Shown piece by piece: positions 50,711-58,645 of a DNA stretch of 64,000 nt. Positions within the stretch are counted from its first letter, which is position 1. Every line of letters begins with the position of its first letter. The DNA is from RH-AL1 sp965198715 (GTDB taxonomy: Bacteria; Pseudomonadota; Alphaproteobacteria; Rhizobiales; Beijerinckiaceae). Below the pieces are notes generated by a model. The model made no database searches, was not told the DNA's origin, and was given only the letters and a program-made list of their open reading frames with translations. A program made the position numbers and the translations under genes. Location: positions 62,001 through 126,000 of the forward strand of contig CBDAPV010000001.1 of assembly GCA_965198715.1 (NCBI GenBank), written 5' to 3'.

Positions 50711-50878
50711 GGTCGTCGTGATCCTTCGCGTTCGTCGTCGCGCGTGAAGATGGGTCGCGGCCGCGCGGAGCGCAACTCTGCATCCCGCCGGCGTAGCCTC
50801 GGCGTTTGTCCCTTGCCGCACCCCGGCGACCTCCCTAGGACTTTAGTCTTGGGAAACATGTTCCCGTCGGACCGAGCC

Positions 50879-51346
50879 ATGACCCAGTCGCTGACAATTC
50901 ACGTCAATGGAGCGACCAGGAACGTCGAAATCGACGACCCCGAAACCCCGCTGCTCTACGTGCTGCGCAACGACCTCGGGCTGCACGGACCGCGTTTCGG
51001 CTGCGGCCTGGGCCAGTGCGGCGCCTGCACCGTGCACCTGGACGGCAACGCCGTCCGCTCCTGCATCACGCCGGTGTCTTCAATCGGCGACGGCAAGGTG
51101 GTGACGCTGGAAGGCCTCGGCACGACCGAGCACCCGCACCCGGTGCAAGCCGCGTTCATCGAGGAGCAGGCGGTGCAGTGCGGCTACTGCATCAACGGCA
51201 TGATCATGCAGGGCGCGGCCTTCCTCAAGGATAACTCCAAACCGAGCGAAGCCGACATCAGGGACGCGCTCGCCAACAACCTGTGCCGCTGCGGCACCCA
51301 CATCCGCATTGTGCGCGCGCTGCAGCGCGCCGCCGGCACGATCTGA
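50879..51346 (+). CDS. Small 2Fe-2S subunit of an IorA-type molybdenum hydroxylase
   Basis: A 155-residue ferredoxin-like subunit that passes electrons from the molybdenum site. The plant-type cluster uses Cys in FGCGLGQCGACTVHLDGN and RSC. The second cluster uses EEQAVQCGYCINGMIMQ and NNLCRCGTH. It is the size and style of isoquinoline 1-oxidoreductase alpha. The ATG at 50879 is the family start; ATG 50868 is upstream but out of frame. It is 11 bp upstream of the large subunit. Confidence 0.92.
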   Translation: MTQSLTIHVNGATRNVEIDDPETPLLYVLRNDLGLHGPRFGCGLGQCGACTVHLDGNAVRSCITPVSSIGDGKVVTLEGLGTTEHPHPVQAAFIEEQAVQCGYCINGMIMQGAAFLKDNSKPSEADIRDALANNLCRCGTHIRIVRALQRAAGTI

Positions 51347-51357
51347 GGAGCGCGCAG

Positions 51358-53589
51358 ATGACCGCTTTCGATCGCCGCTCGCTGCTCGCCGCCGCCGGCC
51401 TGCTCACCGTCACTTTCGCCGTGCCCCGCGCCTTGGCCGAGACCGCCGGCCAGGCCGCCTCGCGCGAGGCCACTGAGGCGCTCACCGACAAGACCGTCGC
51501 CGCCACGGACGTCGATTCCTACCTCGGCATCGACGCCGCGGGGAACGTGACGCTATACTCCGGCAAGGTCGACCTCGGCACCGGCGTCGAGACGGCGTTG
51601 ACCCAGATGGTCGCCGAAGAGCTCGACGTGCCGATAGCACGCGTCTCCGTGATCCAGGGCGACACTTTGCTCACGCCGGACCAGGCGCCAACCTACGGCT
51701 CCAACTCGATCCAGAAGGGTGGCCTGCAGATCCGCCAAGCCTGCGCGACCGCGCGCAAGGCGCTCGTCGACGAGGCGGCCAAGCGCCTCGGCGTGGCCGC
51801 CGGAGATCTCGCGGTCAAAGACGGCGTGATCGCGGCCAAGGACGGCAGGAGCGTCGCCTACGGCGCGCTGATCGGCGGCAAACACTTCGACCTAAAGCTC
51901 GACCCCAAGGCGCCGACCAAGAACCCGGACGCCTACACCATCGTCGGCAAGTCCGTGGCGCGGCTCGACATCCCGGCCAAGTGCACCGGCGACTTCACCT
52001 ACATGCAGGACTACCGCGTCCCCGGCATGCTGCACGGCCGCGTGGTGCGTCCGCCGGCGCTCGGCGCCACGCTGAAGAGCGTCGACGAGGGCTCGATTAA
52101 GGGCATTCCGGGCGTCGTGAAGGTGGTGCGCATCGCCAACTTCCTCGGCGTGGTCTGCAAGGGCGAGTGGGCGGCGATCAAGGCGGCGCGGCAGCTCAAG
52201 GCCGAATGGACCTCGTGGGACGGCCTGCCGGAGCAGGCCAAGCTGTGGGACCACGTGCGCCACACCAAGGTGGCGCACGAGGACGTCACCCAGACCAAGG
52301 GTGACGTCGATGCCGCGATGGCCGCCGCGACCCAGTCCGGCGGCAGGGTGCTGAAGGCCTCCTACGACTTCGCCATCCACACCCACGGCTCGATCGGCCC
52401 GTCCTGCGCCATCGCCGAGTGGAAGGACGGCAAGCTGACGTGCTGGACGGCGAGCCAAGCGACGCACAACCTCGTCACGCAGCTGGCCATCATGTCCAAG
52501 GTGAAGCCGCAGGACGTGCGCTGCATCTACGTGGAAGGCTCGGGCTGTTACGGCCGCAACGGGCACGAGGACGCCGCGGGCGACGCCGCTTTGATGGCGC
52601 GCGAGGTCGGCGCGCCGGTGCGCGTGCAATGGAGCCGCCACGACGAGCACGGCTGGGACCCCAAGGGTCCGCCGACGCTGATCGACCTTGAGGCCGCGCT
52701 TGACGACAAGGGTGCCGTGACGGCGTGGCACTCGCAGTTCTTCGTGCCGCAGGGCGCCGCCGGCCTGGTGCCGCTGACGTCGGCCGAGCTCGGCGAGCTG
52801 CCCCATACGGCCGTGCTCTCGCCCGGCGGCATCACCGGCAACACGGCGATTCAGTACGCCGTGCCCGCGATCAAGACGGCGGCGCACCGGCTCGAGACGA
52901 CACCGTTCCGCCCGTCCTGGATCCGCACTCCGGGGCGCATGCAGAACACCTACGCCAACGAGAGTTTTCTGGACGAGCTGGCGCTCGCCGCCGGCGTCGA
53001 CCCGTTCGACTATCGCCGTCGGCTCCTTGACGACAAGCGTGGCCTCGCCGTGCTCGACAGGCTGCACGAGCTGGCCAAATGGAGCACGCCCGACCCTAAG
53101 CGCGACCGCTCCGGCGACGTGCTGACCGGCCGCGGCATGGCCTACGTCAAATACGAGCTGATCCGCACCTATGTCGGCGGTGTCGCCGACGTCGCGATCG
53201 ACCGCAAGACCGGCAAGGTGCGCTGCACGAAGTTCACCGTGGTGCAGGATTGCGGGCAGATCATCAATCCCGACGGCGTCCGCAACCAGTTGCAGGGCAA
53301 CGTGGTGCAGACCGTCAGCCGATCGCTGATCGAGGAGCTGACCTTCGATCGCTCGATGGTTACCAGCTTGGATTGGGCAAGCTACCCGATCATCACCTTC
53401 CCCGACGTGCCGGAGGTGATCATGGGCCTCATCGACTTACCGCACGAGGCGCCCTGGGGTGCCGGCGAACCTTCCGCAGCCATCGTCCCACCGGCGCTTT
53501 GCAACGCGGTGGCCGACGCTCTCGGCGTAAGAATGCGGTCGATCCCGTTCAAGCCGGAGAAGGTGAAGGCGGCGCTGCAACAGATCTGA
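51358..53589 (+). CDS. Large molybdopterin subunit of an IorB-type hydroxylase
   Basis: A 743-residue xanthine dehydrogenase-family protein that hydroxylates aldehydes or N-heterocycles. A Tat-type leader (MTAFDRRSLLAAAGLLTVTF) suggests export of the folded enzyme to the periplasm. The catalytic Glu lies in EAPWGAGEPSAAIVPPA near the C-terminus, and GGLQIRQACATARKAL and VEGSGCYGRNGHEDAA bind the cofactor. Substrate is unknown. No c-type cytochrome gene follows, though many IorAB pairs have one. The next gene downstream is on the other strand. Confidence 0.9.
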   Translation: MTAFDRRSLLAAAGLLTVTFAVPRALAETAGQAASREATEALTDKTVAATDVDSYLGIDAAGNVTLYSGKVDLGTGVETALTQMVAEELDVPIARVSVIQGDTLLTPDQAPTYGSNSIQKGGLQIRQACATARKALVDEAAKRLGVAAGDLAVKDGVIAAKDGRSVAYGALIGGKHFDLKLDPKAPTKNPDAYTIVGKSVARLDIPAKCTGDFTYMQDYRVPGMLHGRVVRPPALGATLKSVDEGSIKGIPGVVKVVRIANFLGVVCKGEWAAIKAARQLKAEWTSWDGLPEQAKLWDHVRHTKVAHEDVTQTKGDVDAAMAAATQSGGRVLKASYDFAIHTHGSIGPSCAIAEWKDGKLTCWTASQATHNLVTQLAIMSKVKPQDVRCIYVEGSGCYGRNGHEDAAGDAALMAREVGAPVRVQWSRHDEHGWDPKGPPTLIDLEAALDDKGAVTAWHSQFFVPQGAAGLVPLTSAELGELPHTAVLSPGGITGNTAIQYAVPAIKTAAHRLETTPFRPSWIRTPGRMQNTYANESFLDELALAAGVDPFDYRRRLLDDKRGLAVLDRLHELAKWSTPDPKRDRSGDVLTGRGMAYVKYELIRTYVGGVADVAIDRKTGKVRCTKFTVVQDCGQIINPDGVRNQLQGNVVQTVSRSLIEELTFDRSMVTSLDWASYPIITFPDVPEVIMGLIDLPHEAPWGAGEPSAAIVPPALCNAVADALGVRMRSIPFKPEKVKAALQQI

Positions 53590-53629
53590 GGCTTGGCACC
53601 GGTTGCCCGGATTAGTGTCGTTTTAGTCT

Positions 53630-53818
53630 CTAACGCTGAGCGTGATCGCTGTCGCGCGAGGGCAGGTGCCAGAACACGAGCTTGTTGAGATTGGCCGCCA
53701 CAAGGTATTTCGGCGCTGGCGCTTGTACTGCATCGCGCTTGACAACCGGGACGGTGCCTGCCGAAGCGGTGGAGGAGAAGAGAACGATGAGAGCGAGGGC
53801 GGAGAGCGAGCGGGCCAT
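53630..53818 (-). CDS. Possible small exported protein, 62 residues
   Basis: Not recognised. MARSLSALALIVLFSSTASA is a good signal peptide, and the 42-residue remainder (GTVPVVKRDAVQAPAPKYLV) is featureless. The ATG at 53818 has no obvious ribosome binding site. It lies between the convergent IorB gene and the divergent trmD. The signal peptide is the only evidence that the gene is real. Confidence 0.4.
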   Translation of the reverse strand: MARSLSALALIVLFSSTASAGTVPVVKRDAVQAPAPKYLVAANLNKLVFWHLPSRDSDHAQR

Positions 53819-53938
53819 AGCGTTCTAACCGGCGCGAGTTGATTTGTCGCGATAACCGCTCTGCTTGTAAAAAGATGCATGCGCCGAGCGAAGGCCCGGC
53901 TTTACAATTTGAAATACGGCGTTCACGCAACCGACGCG

Positions 53939-54643
53939 ATGACCAACTCAGCCGCCTGGCGCGCCGACGTCTTCACCCTCTTCCCCGCCATGTTCCCGGG
54001 TCCGCTCGGCCTGTCGCTCGCGGGCGAGGGCCTCTCGCGCGGGACGTGGAGCCTGGCGGCGCATGACATCCGCGAACACGGGCTCGGCCGCCATCGCGCG
54101 GTCGACGACACGCCGGCCGGCGGGGGCGCCGGCATGGTGATGCGCGCCGACGTGATCGCCGCCAGCCTCGACGCGAACCTCCCCGCCGACGATCACCGTC
54201 CGCGCCTGCTGATGTCGCCGCGCGGCCGGCCCCTGACCCAGGTCCGCGTGCGCGCGCTCGCCGCCGGCCCCGGCGTCGCGATCTTATGCGGGCGTTTCGA
54301 GGGCGTCGACGAGCGCGTGATCGAGGCGCGCGCGCTCGAGGAGGTGTCGGTCGGCGACTACGTGCTGTCGGGCGGCGAGGTCGCGGCCCTCGCCCTGCTC
54401 GACGCCTGCGTTCGGCTGCTGCCGGGCATCATGGGCCACGACCTCTCGGGCGTGGAGGAAAGCTTCGAGAACGGCCGGCTCGAGTACCCGCACTACACGC
54501 GCCCGCGCGACTTCGAGGGCCACGCCATCCCCGACATCCTGCTCGGCGGCGACCACGGCCGCATCGCGCGATGGCGCGAGGCGGAGGCGCTGCGGATCAC
54601 CCGCGAGCGCCGGCCCGACCTCCTCGCGGGCATGGGGCCTTGA
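53939..54643 (+). CDS. trmD: tRNA (guanine-N1)-methyltransferase TrmD
   Basis: TrmD methylates G37 of tRNAs with SAM, which prevents frameshifting. The 234-residue protein opens WRADVFTLFPAMFPG and has RHRAVDDTPAGGGAGMVMRA and VAILCGRFEGVDERVIEA. The knotted SAM site is VGDYVLSGGEVAALALLDA and the C-terminus has RPRDFEGHAIPDILLGGDH. The ATG at 53939 is used. It is separated from rpsP, rimM and rplS, its usual neighbours. It overlaps the next gene by TTGA. Confidence 0.96.
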   Translation: MTNSAAWRADVFTLFPAMFPGPLGLSLAGEGLSRGTWSLAAHDIREHGLGRHRAVDDTPAGGGAGMVMRADVIAASLDANLPADDHRPRLLMSPRGRPLTQVRVRALAAGPGVAILCGRFEGVDERVIEARALEEVSVGDYVLSGGEVAALALLDACVRLLPGIMGHDLSGVEESFENGRLEYPHYTRPRDFEGHAIPDILLGGDHGRIARWREAEALRITRERRPDLLAGMGP

Positions 54644-55731
54644 GCTGGTCGCCGCAGCAGGAGGCGGCGCTGCGTGCCGTCTCGGCCTGGCTGAAGCGCG
54701 GCGAGCCGCAGGTGTTCCGCCTGTTTGGCTACGCCGGCACCGGCAAGACCACGCTTGCCAAGCAGCTCGCCGCCGACAGCGACGGCGAGGTCTGCTTTGC
54801 CGCCTTCACCGGCAAGGCTGCGCTGGTGCTGAAGGGCAAGGGCTGCAAGGACGCGCGCACCATCCACTCGCTGATCTACCGGCTGCGCGAGAGCGATGCC
54901 GAGGAGCCGGTGTTCGTGCTCAACGACGACAGCGCCGCCTCCAAGGCCGACCTCATCATCGTCGACGAATGCTCGATGGTCGACGAGGAGCTCGGCCGCG
55001 ACCTGCTCTCCTTCGGCAAGCCGGTGCTGGTGCTGGGCGACCCGGCGCAGCTGCCGCCGGTGAAGGGCGGCGGCTTCTTCACCGAGGCCGAACCCGACGC
55101 CATGCTGACCGAGGTGCACCGCCAGGCCGCCGACAACCCGATCATCCGCATGTCCATGCTGGTGCGCGACGGGCGCCGCATCCCCTTCGGCGAGTACGGC
55201 GAGAGCCGGGTGCTGCGCCGCGCCGAGATCGATGCCGGGCTGGTACAGGCGGCCGACCAGGTGCTCGTCGGCATGAACAAGTCGCGACGCGGCTTCAACG
55301 CCCGCATGCGCCAGCTCGCCGGGCACACGGACCCTTTCCCGCAGGTCGACGAGAAGCTTGTTTGCCTGAAGAACGACAAGACCAAGGGATTGCTCAACGG
55401 CGGCATCTGGATCGTCAAGACCAAGGCGGCGACGCGCTCGGGCAAGCTGCGCTACGGCGTCGTGCCCGACGACGATCCCGCCCGCAAGCCGACCCGCATC
55501 GCCGTGCGCCCGGAATATTTCAGCGACGGCGAGGAGGCGGTGCCGCCGGCGTTCCGCCGCAACTCGGACGCCTTCGACTACGGCTACGTGCTGACCGTGC
55601 ACAAGGCTCAGGGTTCGCAATGGGACGACGTCGTGCTGTTCGACGAGAGCGGGGCGTTCCGCGAGAACAAGAACCGGTGGCTCTACACGGGGATTACGAG
55701 GGCTGCGGAGCGGCTCACGGTGGTGGTGTAG
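54640..55731 (+). CDS. RecD-like SF1 DNA helicase
   Basis: A 363-residue helicase of the RecD/Dda type. The ATPase motifs are FGYAGTGKTTLAKQLA, IVDECSMVDEEL (Walker B), VLVLGDPAQLPPVKGGG, DAMLTEVHRQA and VLTVHKAQGSQWDDVVLF, with FYTGITRA-like YTGITRAAERLTVVV at the end. The TTG start overlaps trmD by four bases. It lacks the extra N-terminal domains of full RecD2 and is close in size to phage-style Dda helicases. No recB or recC neighbour is present. Confidence 0.9.
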   Translation: MSWSPQQEAALRAVSAWLKRGEPQVFRLFGYAGTGKTTLAKQLAADSDGEVCFAAFTGKAALVLKGKGCKDARTIHSLIYRLRESDAEEPVFVLNDDSAASKADLIIVDECSMVDEELGRDLLSFGKPVLVLGDPAQLPPVKGGGFFTEAEPDAMLTEVHRQAADNPIIRMSMLVRDGRRIPFGEYGESRVLRRAEIDAGLVQAADQVLVGMNKSRRGFNARMRQLAGHTDPFPQVDEKLVCLKNDKTKGLLNGGIWIVKTKAATRSGKLRYGVVPDDDPARKPTRIAVRPEYFSDGEEAVPPAFRRNSDAFDYGYVLTVHKAQGSQWDDVVLFDESGAFRENKNRWLYTGITRAAERLTVVV

Positions 55732-55743
55732 CTGCAAACCGGG

Positions 55744-55968
55744 ATGGCGAGGAATAAAGAAAAGACCAAGTTGGCATCCACTTACGTCAACAATCTCGCC
55801 GTCGTCGGCGTCAGCTTGGGCTTCGTTGCCCCATTGCGCGCGGCGCTCTGCGGGCTTGCTAATTCAGCGCCGGGTTGGAAGATCGTCTTCCTAGGGGCAG
55901 GCTGGCTCATCGCCGGGATTTCTCTCCATATCTATGCCGTCAGTCCGTTGGGAGACTTCGACGAATGA
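55744..55968 (+). CDS. Small membrane protein, 74 residues
   Basis: Not recognised. The N-terminus is basic (MARNKEKTKLAS), then two hydrophobic stretches, NNLAVVGVSLGFVAPL and WKIVFLGAGWLIAGISLHI, give a hairpin topology with the ends on one side. It ends in an acidic GDFDE. The ATG at 55744 has a weak ribosome binding site, 12 bp after the helicase gene. It overlaps the next tiny gene by ATGA. Confidence 0.55.
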   Translation: MARNKEKTKLASTYVNNLAVVGVSLGFVAPLRAALCGLANSAPGWKIVFLGAGWLIAGISLHIYAVSPLGDFDE

Positions 55969-56099
55969 GCTGGCTCGAGATCTACGCGGCATTCGGAGCA
56001 CCGGCATTGCTGGTGACCCTCACGATCGTAATAACCAGCTACCATCGGCGGCGCTGGTTGCGCGCGAGGACAACGGGGCACCCGCCGCGCCTCATCTGA
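55965..56099 (+). CDS. Very small membrane protein, 44 residues
   Basis: Not recognised. MSWLEIYAAFGAPALLVTLT starts a single membrane helix, which continues IVITS and ends in a strongly basic tail (YHRRRWLRARTTGHPPRLI). Its ATG overlaps the previous stop by four bases. The overlapping pair suggests one unit of two membrane peptides. No homologue comes to mind. Confidence 0.5.
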   Translation: MSWLEIYAAFGAPALLVTLTIVITSYHRRRWLRARTTGHPPRLI

Positions 56100-56240
56100 G
56101 CGCTGATCCCGGAGGCCGATCCCATCGGCAGCAGCGTTTCGAAGATCGGAGCCCCCGGAAACGGCTGAAAGCTCTGCCTGGCGCAAGTCAAGATCGCGAC
56201 CTGCGCGCCGCCGGGCCGGCGAACGGAGGCGCCCGTCACG

Positions 56241-56741
56241 TCACAGCGATCGAGAAAAATTCGTGCTGAAAGGCACGTAGCCGCGCTTGGCGAAGAGGCG
56301 CCGCGCGGGCTCGTTGAAGTCCCAGGCGCTGAGGTCCACGCGGTCGATGCCGCGTCCTCGCGCGAGAGCGTCGACCTCGTCGAGCAGGGCTGCGGCGACG
56401 CCGCGGCGCCGGGCGCCCTCGGCGACGGCGACGTGATGCACGAACAGGCGTCGCAGACGGTGGGTCAGGGCGCTTGCGGCTATGTCCTGCACCTCGCACC
56501 ATACGTAGCCGACCGCGCGATCCCGGATCGAGGCGAGGAAGACGCGGTGGCTCGGCTGCCGGAAGTGATCCGCCAGGAGGTCGGCGACGTCCCGCGGCTT
56601 GGGATCGACCTTGAAGTAGTCGGGATTGCGCGTCGCGTGGAAGGCCTGGACAACCGAGTTGAGCGCCGCGATCGTCTCGATGTCCTCGGCGGCAGCAGGT
56701 CGGACGACGATCGGGCCGGCGGGAGGAAAGGCGACGAGCAT
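56241..56741 (-). CDS. GNAT-family N-acetyltransferase
   Basis: A 166-residue acetyltransferase with the acetyl-CoA motif VHHVAVAEGARRRGVAAALL. An N-terminal part with EDIETIAALNSVVQAFH and DHFRQPSHRVFLASIRDRAV precedes it, and WDFNEPARRLFAKRGYVPFS ends it. The substrate is unknown. The ATG at 56741 is the first in frame. It diverges from hemH. Confidence 0.9.
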   Translation of the reverse strand: MLVAFPPAGPIVVRPAAAEDIETIAALNSVVQAFHATRNPDYFKVDPKPRDVADLLADHFRQPSHRVFLASIRDRAVGYVWCEVQDIAASALTHRLRRLFVHHVAVAEGARRRGVAAALLDEVDALARGRGIDRVDLSAWDFNEPARRLFAKRGYVPFSTNFSRSL

Positions 56742-56901
56742 CGGGCCTTATAACCGCCCGCCCTTCGCGTGCCACAGGGGTTTCGCTCGCGACCCGCGCC
56801 CGCGCGCCGCACATGACACCGGCCGCGGCGGGCTCTACACTCGTCCTCAAAGACCGCCTAGATAGCCCGATCGGCGGCTTGTGCCGCGAAGAGGAACAAC
56901 C

Positions 56902-58020
56902 GTGTCTGCGGACGTCATCGCCCTGCACAAGCCCGCCCTACCGGCCCTCGTGCCGCTACCCGTTTCGAGCCCCGTCGCCATGGCGCGGCCGGAGCGCGCG
57001 CCGCTCGCGCTGCCGCGCGCCAAGACCGGCGTGCTGCTAGTCAACCTCGGCACGCCCGACGCTACCGACTATTTCTCGATGCGGCGCTACCTCAAGGAAT
57101 TCCTCTCCGACCGCCGCGTCATCGAGACCTCCCGCCTGCTGTGGTGGCCGATCCTCAATCTCATCATTCTCTCCGTGCGCCCTCAGGCCAAGGGCAAGGA
57201 CTACGCCTCGATATGGAACAAGGAGCAGGACGAGAGCCCCCTGCGCACAATCACCCGCGGCCAGTCCGACAAGCTCACGGTCTGGCTGAAGGATGGCGGC
57301 ATGGGCGACGCCGGCCGCGACGTCGTGGTCGAATGGGGCATGCGCTACGGTAACCCTTCGATCAAGGCCGGCATCGACAGCCTCGTGAGCCAGGGCTGCG
57401 ACCGCTTCTTGCTGGTGCCGCTTTATCCGCAATACGCCGCGGCGACCTCGGCCACGGTCTGCGACAAGGCCTTCGAGGCTCTGGCGACGATGCGCTTCCA
57501 GCCCACCATGCGCGTCGCCCACCCCTACCACGACAGCCAGGCTTACATCGATGCGCTGGCGCGCTCGATCCGCGCCGCCGTCGCCAAGCTGCCGTTCAAG
57601 CCGGAGGTGCTGCTCGCCTCGTTCCACGGCGTGCCGCGCGAGTACGTCGACAAGGGCGACCCATACATGCGCCAGTGCGTCGAGACTTGGCAGCGGCTGC
57701 GCCACGCCATGGGCATGAACGCCAACGAGTTCCGCATGAGCTTCCAGAGCCGGTTTGGGCCAGCCAAATGGCTGCAGCCCTACACCGACGAGACCATCAA
57801 GAGCATGGCCAAGGCGGGCGTGAAGACCATGGCCGTGGTGGCGCCGGGCTTCTCGGCCGACTGCCTCGAGACGATCGAGGAACTCGGCGAGGAAAACCGC
57901 GAATATTTCGAGGAGAACGGCGGCGAGCATTTTGCCGCCCTGCCCTGCCTCAACGATTCCGAGGACGGTATGCGCGTGCTCGAAGACATCGTCCGTCGCG
58001 AGCTGGCCGGCTGGGTTTAG
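56902..58020 (+). CDS. hemH: Ferrochelatase
   Basis: HemH inserts iron into protoporphyrin IX, the last step of heme synthesis, at the membrane. The 372-residue protein begins TGVLLVNLGTPDATDYFSMR, has the catalytic His in LASFHGVPREYVDKGDPY, and QSRFGPAKWLQPYTDETI and APGFSADCLETIEELGEENR at the C-terminus. The GTG at 56902 follows AAGAGGAAC; GTG 56881 and ATG 56980 are alternatives. About 45 residues precede conserved sequence, longer than average. Confidence 0.95.
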   Translation: MSADVIALHKPALPALVPLPVSSPVAMARPERAPLALPRAKTGVLLVNLGTPDATDYFSMRRYLKEFLSDRRVIETSRLLWWPILNLIILSVRPQAKGKDYASIWNKEQDESPLRTITRGQSDKLTVWLKDGGMGDAGRDVVVEWGMRYGNPSIKAGIDSLVSQGCDRFLLVPLYPQYAAATSATVCDKAFEALATMRFQPTMRVAHPYHDSQAYIDALARSIRAAVAKLPFKPEVLLASFHGVPREYVDKGDPYMRQCVETWQRLRHAMGMNANEFRMSFQSRFGPAKWLQPYTDETIKSMAKAGVKTMAVVAPGFSADCLETIEELGEENREYFEENGGEHFAALPCLNDSEDGMRVLEDIVRRELAGWV

Positions 58021-58057
58021 GGCGATCCGCGCTTCTGTCGTCCGGCTCGCCGGCAGC

Positions 58058-58089
58058 GTCATTGCGAGCGGAGCGAAGCAACCCAGGGG
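58058..58089. repeat. Single half of a dispersed intergenic repeat
   Basis: The stretch GTCATTGCGAGCGGAGCGAA followed by GCAACCCAGG is a motif common in bacterial intergenic repeats. Only this half is present; I see no matching inverted copy in the 258-bp gap after hemH. The rest of that gap holds nothing I can support. Confidence 0.5.
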
Positions 58090-58278
58090 CCGAATTCGCT
58101 AACGCATCCTTAGAGCTTCGTACAATGGTCTAGGGTCGCTAAGCGACGCTTATGTGCCTATCCCAGCTACATCTTTGTTGGAGCAAGTCCGCAACAACGG
58201 ATGTTGCTCCAATCCAACGTCGGCCAGCCCGCGATCACGGCGGCGACGATGCGGCGCTTGCGCCGAGACGCCCGCGTC

Positions 58279-58554
58279 TTAGTTGCCGAGCTTCTCGTGC
58301 TGCTCGGCCGTGCCCTGGCCTAGAGCTCCGGAGTTGCCTGGCGTGTCGCCGGGCTTCGCCGCCGAGGTCGCGCCGGTCGTACCAGTCTGGCTTTGCGCAG
58401 CGGGGGTGCCGATCGAATCCGAGCTGGCGGGACCGCCAGGCTTGCCGTTGGACGTGCCGCCGAGCGAAGTGCCCGCGCTCTGCGCAAAAGCGGCGGGGGC
58501 CGAAAGAAGCAAAGTCACAGCCGCGACGGCAGTCAAATTTCTCGAGATGGTCAT
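58279..58554 (-). CDS. Small exported low-complexity protein, 91 residues
   Basis: Not recognised. MTISRNLTAVAAVTLLLSAP to AAFA is a signal peptide; the mature part is Gly/Ser/Thr/Ala/Gln-rich (SDSIGTPAAQSQTGTTGATS) and probably disordered. It closely resembles the 21500-21775 protein in length and composition, though not clearly by alignment. An AGAGGA site precedes the ATG at 58554. It lies between hemH and the M23 endopeptidase gene. Confidence 0.65.
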   Translation of the reverse strand: MTISRNLTAVAAVTLLLSAPAAFAQSAGTSLGGTSNGKPGGPASSDSIGTPAAQSQTGTTGATSAAKPGDTPGNSGALGQGTAEQHEKLGN

Positions 58555-58645
58555 GGGGTATCCTCTTCTGGGCCGATTAAGCCGGAGGAATGCGCTGGCG
58601 GTTGCCGGGGTTCATCCGGGCGTCGTCGATTCGTGCGGAGAACCG

